A stretch of 64,000 nt of DNA, from NCBI GenBank assembly GCA_025024175.1, contig QCXZ01000053.1, positions 4,402,001 through 4,466,000 of the forward strand, read 5' to 3'. Within the stretch, counting starts at the first letter, position 1, and every line of letters starts with the position of its first letter. This document shows, piece by piece, positions 55,830 through 64,000 of the stretch. The DNA is from Rhyzopertha dominica (lineage: Eukaryota > Arthropoda > Insecta > Coleoptera > Bostrichidae). The position numbers were made by a program, and so were the translations under genes. The notes below the pieces were generated by a model. The model saw only the letters and a program-made list of their open reading frames with translations. It made no database searches and was not told where the DNA came from.

Positions 55830-56145
55830 TCGAGAGGGAGAAAGTGGGGCTATCGCAAAAGCCAGTAGAATGATGATCGAACTTTCATAATCAACTGTAA
55901 AAAATATAGCTGTAACGGAATTTAGGACAGAAAAGTGCGAAGATGTTGGTTCATCGAAGGTTTTCAAAGATGATCAGGCAAATTTTATACGACGTATAAT
56001 TTATGAGACATGAAAAAATAATTTTGTATGACAATTGAAGAATTACACAAGAAAATTAAAATTAAGCTTAAGGGCTTACGTATTTTCTCTTTAAGAATAA
56101 TGGTGTTTCATTATAAAAAAAATTAATGAACGTATGCTATCTAAC
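55830..56145 (+). pseudogene. TcA transposase N-terminal fragment, copy 5
   Basis: Starts GGGAGAAAGTGGGGCTATCG and follows copy 4 (AIAKASRM, STVKNIAV, a shifted RRCWFIEGF, then TIEELHKKIKIK) until about 56140. No catalytic domain. It is the second half of the 1.21-kb duplicated unit exon B plus TcA. Confidence 0.7.
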
Positions 56146-56149
56146 GAGA

Positions 56150-57535
56150 CTACATTGTGCCTTTCAAAAATTTCGAGCGAATTTCCATTTCGACCTACGT
56201 GCTTGATTGTTTCAGAGTTCACTTAAGTTATGAAATTCTTCAAAGCTTTTAGCTAGCGAAAATTTCGATCGCACGTATAGCATCATGTAGAAAGCATCGC
56301 TTACAGTTTAAATAAATGCAATGTATTGTGGGATGTGTTCCTCCACCAGTCCACACACGTCACCAATACTCAAAAGTCGATAATTTCTAAAACGAATCTT
56401 GAAAAACACCCCGTATTCACCGACACATCATCACGCACAGTTATCATCGGCGATACTAATTCAATAAACGACGCATTAAAAGCTTCTTCACCCGGCCCGC
56501 AAATGGACTGGTCCTTTTTTTGCCCAATAATTGCTCACGTACGCCCGGATACGCCGCAAAAAAGTGCTCGCAAGAACGTAAACACTAGGAGTATTTCATT
56601 TAGCGGAGAAAATTTAATAGAGGCCCGTTTTGGGTTAAAATTTTTGGAGACATGGTTTGTAAAGATTCCTGTTTTATCTTTTTGAGCGATTAGTGCATAC
56701 GTGGGTGATCCAAAAAGTCGCAGTGTAATGAAAAGTATAAAACTTCATTTTTTTCGTCAATTCTATATTCGGTTGAAACATTCTTTTACTGTAGACTATT
56801 TTACTATCAAAATAGTTAGTACGTGACTTGGCCGTTCCTTTATACATAGAAATAGCTGAATTCAAGCAAAAGACGCAAAAAAGCTTATACCAATTTGGAT
56901 AACTTCTTAGGGTCAAAGTCGGGACAATACGTAGGGTACAATATCCTTTTTGATTATGTGCCTACCTAACTAGGAAACTATTGATTAATTTTTTTTTTGC
57001 AGCTATTGACAATGCACTGAACCATCATCCACGGACTGAGGTCCTAATGTATGATGTTTCATGGCATACTGAAGCATTGATTTTTGTAGGTATACCATGT
57101 GTGTACTATGTACATATGTAATAACAATCGAATGCGGATTTCAGACTTGTCTATCTCCTTAGAGATGTCATTTCCAAATACCACATAACTTTATATTCTC
57201 TTTAAATATTGTTATTGTTTGTGTGACTGTTTTTTTTTAATAAATATTGATTATTATATACATATGTTTATTTTTGTAGGTTTAGGCTCCTAATTACCTA
57301 AAATTAAAAACTTTGTTTTTGTATGACGTTTCGATNTTTTATTTAGATCTTTTTCGAATACAAATATTATGCTAGAACTGACAAAACTGACAATAAATTA
57401 ATTTTTACATTTACAATTTTGATGTTATTATAAAATGTACCTTGGAGTTCGTTTCAATGCTATAATAATTTTAACATCAAATCCTAAAGTGTGAGTGTTT
57501 ATGAAGTTTGTATGTGTTTGTGTGTTTAAATGATG
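56150..57535. other. No gene recognised; hammerhead-like motif near 57320-57365
   Basis: Bases 56320-56700 are less AT-rich with an unassigned 119-codon plus frame without motifs. On the minus strand at 57365-57320, TTCGAAAAAGATCTAAATAAAA is followed by ATCGAAACGTCAT, a GATC/GATC-type stem before GAAAC as in the PLE termini. The first box is TCGAAAA instead of CTGANGA. One ambiguous base at 57336. Confidence 0.35.
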
Positions 57536-57545
57536 TTATTGTAGG

Positions 57546-58635
57546 CAGGGTTGGCAAAAAAACATGTTTTTTTTTAAATTAAACAAAACAGTTTTTTTGA
57601 TTTAATCATGTTTAAATTGTTTTAAACATGTTTTTTTCTTACTTAGTTAAAAACATGTTTAAAACGTTTTAAACACTGCCTTAAACATGCACTCTCATGC
57701 AAATTACTATGTGTATTAGTGAAAATAAATATGAGTAGATGACGCAAAGCGTAGCAGTTGTTTAAAAATCCCTAGNTTATTACGATTGCCNGTTGTCANT
57801 TGTCATTTGTATTCGATGTGTACGGCGTTTTTCTATTTTAAGCGAAAATCAACTATGTTCTTAAAAGCCAGACCAATCACATATTGGTTACTGGGTGGAT
57901 TTTAGCTAATATCAACTATAACAAAGAGAATAGGAACCGACCTTGTATGTTTAAAGTTTAAAGTTCAACAATTACAATGACCAGTAGGAGAAATAATGCA
58001 GGGTGGAATTACTTCGACAAAATTAAGGTGCAAAATAGTACAATGCGAGCTCGATGCAAGAAGTGCAAAAAAGATATGCTTGCACTAGTAAAAATATTTT
58101 ATTTCTTGTTCGTTGTTTTTTTTTTTGTATATTCCCAAGTTCTGATAACTATTTGTTCTATTATGCTAAATATATAATTATCTAGTAAGTGTTGAATGAA
58201 CGTCTTACTTATTGTTTTGTTGTGTTGGACCAGAAATACAAGTTTTTATGTTATTGTAAGGTTAAGATTTTTATTTGTCATTTTAAATTGTTTGTAATTT
58301 ATAGCTACAGAAAAAATGTTAAGTTTATTATTAACTTATATAACTATGTATCGATAAAAAACTGGGCCTGGTTTTGAATGCAATTCATTTTTATGCAACT
58401 GTAAGGCGACATTATGTAGATAGGTAATTACTAATAATCATGTTTATCTATTTGTGGAGGGTAAACGAGCCTAATAGTAATAATTAACGAATCATATACA
58501 ATAGTAGTTAAAAAACACTGTTCAAAACAAATGATTTAAACATTTGTTTAAAACAAGGTTTTAAACAGAAGCGTTGTTTTGAACAAGTTTTAAACATTCT
58601 GTTTTAAATATTTTGTTTTAATCATGCCAACCCTG
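57546..58635 (+). mobile_element. Non-autonomous hAT element with 8-bp target site duplication
   Basis: It opens CAGGGTTGGCA (57546) and closes TGCCAACCCTG (58635), perfect 11-base inverted repeats, and is flanked on both sides by ATTGTAGG (57538-57545 and 58636-58643). An 8-bp duplication and CAGGG-type ends are diagnostic of the hAT superfamily. Subterminal DNA on both sides is packed with AAACATGTTT- and TTTAAAC-like strings, possible transposase-binding repeats. Inside, only a BED-type zinc finger fragment is visible. At 1,090 bp it is too short for a transposase and depends on a relative. Confidence 0.9.
57977..58105 (+). pseudogene. BED-type zinc finger remnant inside the hAT element
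   Basis: From the ATG at 57977: MTSRRNNAGWNYFDKIKVQ, then ARCKKCKKDMLAL. W-x2-F, then C-x2-C is the first half of a BED finger, the DNA-binding N-terminus of hAT transposases. The closing H-x-H is not present: after DMLAL the frame runs into hydrophobic AT-rich sequence and stops at 58175. So this is the start of a transposase gene whose body is deleted. Confidence 0.65.
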
Positions 58636-58689
58636 ATTGTAGGTGTTACTTAGTCCTTGTATGTCTGTTCTGTCGTTTACACATGTGTT

Positions 58690-58822
58690 TGTTTTTTTGT
58701 ACGTTTTAAGCATGTTTTCAACTAATTAAAAAAAAACATGTTTAAAACGATTTAAACATGGCTAAACAAAAAAAACTGTTTGTTTTGTTTAATTTTTTAA
58801 AAAATGTTTTTTGCCAACAGTA
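58690..58822 (-). mobile_element. Second hAT end, truncated, opposite orientation
   Basis: Bases 58735-58822 match, in reverse complement, the left end of the neighbouring hAT element: CATGTTTAAAACGATTTAAAC, AACTGTTTGTTTTGTTTAAT, ATGTTTTTTGCCAAC. The tip reads GCCAACAGTA instead of GCCAACCCTG, so it is mutated or cut. It lies 50-190 bases beyond the intact element. Sequence after it (58823-59040, two ambiguous bases) has an open frame that I could not identify. Confidence 0.65.
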
Positions 58823-58829
58823 GGGATAT

Positions 58830-59945
58830 CTAAACATTGTTACCAAACCNTACACGTTGCAAAGCTGGCATTTTGGAAAGANTACCTGGACGAAATTTGC
58901 ATTAATCGTTATACACTCAAGATCAAAAAGCAAAAACTGTTACGTTTTTTACATTGCCCAAGAAAAAAGAAATCCAACGGTGACAAATCCGGTACTGGAA
59001 GAAGAATTTATTCTTAACTTTTATATTAATATCAGAAGTCAGTCTTAAGATGTCGTTTTGTTCGTTCCAAAGCGTGTATTCTTACGTTCATACGTTGCTG
59101 CGCAGTGTAAGTTAGCCGTTCACGATCATCTTGATTAGATTACTTAATTGTCGAAAACAACAGTTTAATTGCCCCCAAGAAACGATACGCTTGCAGGATA
59201 TAGACATGTGGAGCTGCCGAACCACCAGAACATTGAACAAGGACGCCACGAACGACTACCCGTATACGTAATACACAAATTAACCGTAACTGTCGGGTTA
59301 CACGACATAATGTATTCAATGGATACAAATATTGATGACCATATACGATTACGATCGCCTTAAATGAGTTAATTTATTTCGAGAGTTGAGCTAAATCAAT
59401 CGGGATGGCACCAAAGGTCTTATTTAAAGTGAGGGCCAGTTTAATTCAAGGAAATAAAAACGACTGTAAAAAAAAGAAAATTGAATCGACAAGCGCCATC
59501 TGCGATTGAGCACTCCTAATTGCTACACAAGGAAATATATTTATTTATCAAGTTTCATCGCAAAATAATTCATTCGCACCTTCTATTCAGCCTTTTTGAG
59601 ATCACTTTTTATCAACCTATCTCATGGAACGTCTCTTTAGATGTAGTCCATAAACTAGATACTTTTAGTGTTTTTAAACTTCCAAAATCGTTGACTTTTC
59701 TTACCTTCTTTAAGCGTATCTATATCTCGAAGTCTCAGGTATTAAATTATCTATAGCAGACTCCAAAAGGTCTGAAGACATTTTTGACGTCATTTGTCGC
59801 ACTTTGGGGACTTTTGTGAAAATCAGTATGGCTGACCTGACCTGACCTGACCTGACCTGCAATGGCAATTGCTAAATGAGTGTATGAGATCATTGGAAAA
59901 GCCTAGCGGGAAGAAAGTCCGGTGGAATAAAATACTTTGAATGAT
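58830..59945. other. No gene recognised; (TGACC)n at 59833-59858
   Basis: Mixed DNA with short frames and no motif. A pentanucleotide TGACC repeats about five times at 59833-59858. Confidence 0.5.
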
Positions 59946-59949
59946 TAGT

Positions 59950-62153
59950 CTTTTTAATAGATGAGTGGTCGGACTTATTAAAGATTAACACTAATGATGC
60001 TGTAGAACATTTTTATAACGTATTAAATAATGTAATTTCTATGTATGTTCCACTTTCTAGGGAATCCAAAAGACAGTTCCCAGCCTGGTTCTCACATTCA
60101 ACTATAAATCTTATCAGTAGTAAACACAAGAAACATATGAAATGGAAAAAAATAAAACGGAAATCGGATTATCAAGAGTTTTCGGAATTACGCAAGCGAG
60201 TTAAACAGAGTATACAAAGTGACTATAAAAGATATGTTGCCAACATTGAGAAAAATATTCACTCAAACGTTAAAAGTTTCTGGTCTTATATAAGACAACA
60301 AAAGTCTTGCAAAGTAAATAACCCTCCATCTATGGTGTCTTACAATGATCGTGTTGCCAGTGATAACGTAGCTGCATGTAATCTATTCTCTTATTTCTTT
60401 TCCTCAGTATTCATTTCTAACTCGTTAACTCCTAATATTCAACGCACCCGTAGTTCCAATTGCATCGAAATAAAATACATCTCAAAAGAATCAATAGTAG
60501 AAAAAATTATCAAACTAGATATACGTAAGGGCACCGGATCGGACGGCATTCCTGGCATATTTATCAAAACGTGCGATGAGATCCTTGCTGAACCACTTAG
60601 TATTATATTCAATAGGTCTTTGAAAGAAGGGGTGTTCCCAAGCAAATGGAAACAAGCAAACATTGTCCCCATCTATAAATCAGGAGATCAGACTAAAGTA
60701 ACCAACTATCGTCCCATATCGCTCTTGTCAATTTTTGGTAAAATTTTTGAAAGCTGTGTTACTGATGAATTATTCTTTAATATTAAACAACACATAGATG
60801 AACGTCAGCATGGTTTTTTCCGTGGAAGGTCGACAGTAACTAATCTCGCTACTTTTGTTCAACATCTGTCAGAAAGCATGGATAAAAGAGCTCAAGTGGA
60901 TGCCGTGTATACCGACTTTTCCAAAGCGTTCGATAAAGTTCACCATGCCTCCCTTCTTATTAAATTGGAGAATTTCGGTGTGCATGGTAATCTGCTAAGG
61001 TGGCTAAAATCATACTTATATAATAGGAGCCAAGTTGTAACAATAAAAAAGTATCGTCTTCAGTACCTGTAACATCCAGTATACCGCAGGGCTCTCATCT
61101 AGGTCCTCTGCTATTTCTTATTTTTATTAATGATATTGGTAATTTTATTCAACACTCAAATTATCTACTGTACGCAGACGATATGAAAATTTACAGAGAA
61201 ATAACTAACTTACATGATGCACTACTTTTGCAAATTGATTTAAATAACTTATACTTATACTGTACCAGAAATTATTTATATCTAAACCTAGACAAGTGCT
61301 ATCACATCACTTTCACGAGAAATAGGCTGTCGGTCCCCACTAAATATGCAATAAACAACCACACCCTTAACTCTATTAATAAAATAAAGGACCTGGGCGT
61401 CATTGTAGACAGCAAACTAAGATTTGAATTGCACGTTGAAGAAATAATACAGCGCTCGCTCAGAAACTTAGGTTTTATTTTTAGAACCACAACTAAATTT
61501 ACCAATATAAAATCATTTAAAATTCTCTATGATACCTTGGTGCGCAGCCAACTAGAGTATGCCAGTGTTGTCTGGAATCCGTTGTATTACAAATACATTA
61601 ACCGAATTGAACGCGTACAAAAAAAATTCATTGGTAAGCTTAATTATACGTTTAACAGGGATCTCCACACCTTGACTTACGAATATAACTTAAAAAAGTA
61701 CAATATGACAAGCTTAAGCAAACGACGCGAGAATTTTGATATTATCTTTCTGTACAAGGTAGTTAACTCATTGTTGTCAACGTCTTTAATTAGTCACGTA
61801 AATATTAATACTCCTCTATACCCTCTTAGGACTAAGAATACTTTTCATGTTTACACTTGTAAGACAAGTCACTGCCAAAATTCACCGTTATATCGTGTAA
61901 TTTACACTTATAACTCGGCTTATACTCATCTCGATATTTTTTCACTATCATTAACATCTCTTAAAAAGATCTTGAAAGAACCATAACTATAATTGCTAAA
62001 CTGTTAAAAATAACATTTCAGATGTAACTTATTCAATCACAACTCCTCTCAACCCTAATTACTTCATTTTAATACGCTACCTAGTGCTTTCCTGCTTTTG
62101 GATTCTCTGAATCTGTTGGAAAGTCAATGTAATAAATAAATAAATAAATAAAT
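59950..62153 (+). mobile_element. 5'-truncated Jockey-like LINE, relatively young
   Basis: Coding begins abruptly at about 59956 inside the segment before the RT (DEWSDLLKINTNDAVEHFYN). The endonuclease and any first reading frame are missing, the usual result of incomplete reverse transcription. Coding ends at 61986, followed by about 145 bases of 3' region and an AATA tail (62131-62153). One frameshift is the only visible lesion. The left junction lies in CTTTTTAATAGATGAG and the right flank starts TTTGAAAGAAA. TTTGAA occurs on both sides (59936 and 62154), a possible but unproven target duplication. Confidence 0.85.
59956..61986 (+). pseudogene. LINE ORF2 C-terminal half: reverse transcriptase with YADD box
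   Basis: In order: FPAWFS and the basic linker, SFWSYIRQQ, then RT motifs RKGTGSDGIPG (about 60523), FKWKQANIVPIYKSGD, NYRPISLLSIFGKIFES (about 60703), HGFFRGRSTVTNL, YTDFSKAFDKVHH (first catalytic D, about 60907). An indel in an A-run near 61045 moves to the frame VTSSIPQGSHLGPLLFLIFIN, then LLYADDMKIY with the catalytic YADD (about 61168), LNLDKCY, IKDLGVIVDSKLRFELH, YASVVWNP and RVQKKFIGKLNY, stop at 61984-61986. All catalytic residues are present. It would copy LINE RNA at a nicked target. SHLG stands where the family usually has SVLG. Confidence 0.92.
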
Positions 62154-62159
62154 TTGAAA

Positions 62160-63550
62160 GAAAAAAAAATATCCTTTTTCGCTCAAAGCTTACTACCTCC
62201 CCAACCAAGTCAAACTTGCGGTACAGCAAGGAATTTTTTTGCGAATTATAATGACGTGTTTAGAAAATTCGATGTTCGTTTTCATAGTGACTATGATCCG
62301 AAGACTATATGATGTCAAAATGAATGTAATGCCAAATTACGAAAAATAGATGAAACTAGATAATAATAAATCTTATCTTTGCTACTAGTTCCACTGCCAA
62401 ACGGTCTTCTAAGGCGTAATCGAATTTTTTTTCAACTATTCTTGCACTTCTGGACCAATAGATACCTCTGTAGCGAATAAAATCTCTAAAAATTTCAATC
62501 TAGGGACGGTGTTTGTTATATTCCCGACCTGCGCAGGCTGAAAACGAAGCAAATTAGATAGAAACCTACGCCGTCGGTCGCATCGGCTGAATTAACAGGG
62601 AATTAATTCTGATTAAGTTAACCGCATTAACTTGGATGTGAGACGTGACATCACGAACGAGACGGCCGTAATATTTCTAATTATCTGCCATTTAATACAT
62701 GCGACGTCTCTCCTGATGTATGTCACTGTGATGCCTGCACGTTTTAACAAATCAGGAGCTTGATGACGTACGTGGTTAGTCATTATATACTGCACCATTA
62801 TAATAGAGAAATTTGTTTTACATTATAACGATTCTTAAATTTAATAAAATATATTACATTCAGTATGCTTATCACGAAGTAAAATCCTTCAACAGTATTT
62901 GTCATCGCATGTAAAATTTAGAACTCTAGAGCGTATGGACATTCTAGAAATTCATTAAATGTAATCGACGCCTATTTGGAATTTATCCTCCATAACAACG
63001 GGGTATGTTACATTTTTATTCTATTTCAAAATTACGTTAGAGTTCTTTGATGGGACCTCAAAACCATATTACGGACAACTAGATAAAACAAATTTCTCCT
63101 AAGCTACCAATCTTGAGCCAGCTTATGTCAAGCAAGGAATATATATAAAGGACACACCATTTGTTTAAAAGAACCGTGACAAACCAAATTAACATATCGC
63201 GCCTTACTGAAGTAGCTTGAAAAGAGCACTGAGGAACTATCATCGGCTACCTAAGTGTTCAATTTTTAAAAAGCAAACCTAAAAATCTTACGTACATATT
63301 TCATGCATACGGCCCAGTCTCAATAGGGCACCTGAAGGCCATAACGTGAACACAGTTGAGTCAAATGAAAACCTTAAAAGTACCCTAAAATACCCTCAAA
63401 ATAGAACCTTGTCATAATGTCATTTTTGAGATACAGAATGCTCTGTTAATGACATATCATAGGAAAAATTCAATTGTTTTTACACTGACAGTTCTGTTAT
63501 TAGTTTCTTGCACATAACATCCAATATGTAAATTTTTATTTGTTCTAGCA
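62160..63550. other. No gene recognised; less AT-biased block at 62520-62800
   Basis: Bases 62520-62800 have balanced composition, TAATTA-type homeodomain-like sites (AATTAATTCTGATTAAGTTA at 62601-62620), no repeat and no long frame. They look like single-copy and possibly conserved non-coding DNA. The remainder is AT-rich with nothing recognised. Confidence 0.4.
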
Positions 63551-63554
63551 AGTA

Positions 63555-64000
63555 TGGATGGAGCAGAAAATTAAAAAACGAGCTCATTTCCGTATTCATT
63601 CTAAACTACATTTCGACAATTAAAGCATTAGTGAAAGAAAATCGTTGAAGTACCTTAGACGAAGTCGCTGCGATTTTGATAATGTGTCATAGTTCTGCGC
63701 ACGACATCCTCAGTTTCTTTAAAGAATCAGCAAGATGGGTGCCAATGCAGAACTTTTCTTCAGTATGAAGCAGAAGGGGTCGCCTTTCTGACAAAGATGG
63801 TGACTAAAGACGAGTAGTGGGTGAACTATCTTCAACAGGAAACCAAGAACACAAGCAGGAAATGGCGCCACTTCCTTCGCCAAAACAAAAAAAATCGTAC
63901 ACAGCTCTCAGCAGAAAAGGTTACGCTGTTTCTTCTTTGGGACGAAAATTATGTACTTTTGAAGGAGTAAGTGCCTACTGGGAGCATGGTTACAAGTGAC
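63555..64000 (+). pseudogene. mariner-like transposase remnant, runs off the window
   Basis: Frames together read LDEVAAIL and FFKESARWVP (N-terminal region; family FHKVSARWVP), then EAEGVAFLTKMVTKDE (first catalytic D, about 63825), a TAG in place of T in DETW, WVNYLQQETKNTSRKWRH, QLSAEKVTLFLLWDEN with the second D (family FWD, about 63945), LLKE and TGSMVTSD at the edge. This is the mariner type best known from SETMAR-like transposases. Stops and shifts make it inactive. The third D lies beyond the window. It is a different copy, and probably a different subfamily, from those at 2.8 and 10.9 kb. Confidence 0.85.

Noticed and set aside
1..64000. CRISPR arrays, prokaryotic operons, rRNA genes, telomeric repeats
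   Set aside because: No regularly spaced repeats, Shine-Dalgarno-linked genes, rRNA signatures or TTAGG arrays were seen.

Overview
This is eukaryotic nuclear DNA, most likely from an insect. A beetle would fit, but nothing here fixes the order. The reasons are AT-rich sequence with no dense coding, candidate small exons bounded by GT/AG with pyrimidine tracts, and a repeat load typical of arthropods (Penelope-like elements, Jockey-type LINEs, Ty3/Gypsy, several Tc1/mariner families, hAT and a THAP-containing P-like element). I saw no rRNA, tRNA, CRISPR array, bacterial operon or intact host gene. Nearly everything recognisable is a mobile element in some state of decay, lying in what looks like intergenic or intronic DNA.

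Layout. 0-2 kb: three scrambled Penelope-like (PLE) fragments. 2.8-3.5 kb: mariner, minus strand. 4.6-5.05 kb: first copy of a Tc1-like family, here called TcA. 5.4 kb: possible minus-strand exon. 6-10.8 kb: mostly unrecognised. 10.9-11.4 kb: mariner. 12.0-12.5 kb: CpG-rich block with a possible minus-strand first exon. 12.7-14.8 kb: LINE scraps. 15.1-16.6 kb: Ty3/Gypsy RNase H-integrase and a candidate 3' LTR. 17.0-18.3 kb: TcA copy split by about 0.4 kb of foreign DNA. 20.5-21.6 kb: family C Tc1-like element. 22.2-23.1 kb: P-like element with a THAP exon. 23.7-25.9 kb: Tc1-like family TcB, copy 1. 26.1-26.9 kb: LINE, minus strand. 28.3-30.9 kb: the best-preserved PLE, with a partial inverted copy at 32.5-33.1 kb. 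33.2-34.7 kb: a LINE fragment abutting a second family C element with long terminal inverted repeats. 36.7-37.5 kb: broken copy of an arthropod repeat protein that I recall only as resembling DUF7869. 37.6-38.8 kb: LINE. 40.1-42.1 kb: a second, heavily mutated PLE. 42.2 kb: a good minus-strand exon candidate. 42.65-44.57 kb: TcB copy 2. 47.5 kb: another DDE transposase fragment. 49.9-51.2 kb: LINE scraps around a CpG-rich block. 51.5-52.1 kb: Gypsy RT, minus strand. 53.9-56.1 kb: three TcA fragments interleaved with a cluster of small minus-strand exon candidates, part of it tandemly duplicated. 57.5-58.6 kb: hAT element with a perfect 8-bp target duplication. 59.95-62.15 kb: 5'-truncated LINE with one frameshift. 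63.55-64 kb: mariner running off the window.

How it fits together: no functional gene set acts in concert here. The signals that may belong to the host are the minus-strand exon candidates at about 5.4, 12.0, 42.2 and 54.3-55.6 kb. They share an orientation, so they could be pieces of one or more minus-strand genes with very long, transposon-filled introns. That link is inference. All coordinates, frames and motifs were read by eye; family names rest on recognised motifs, not on searches.
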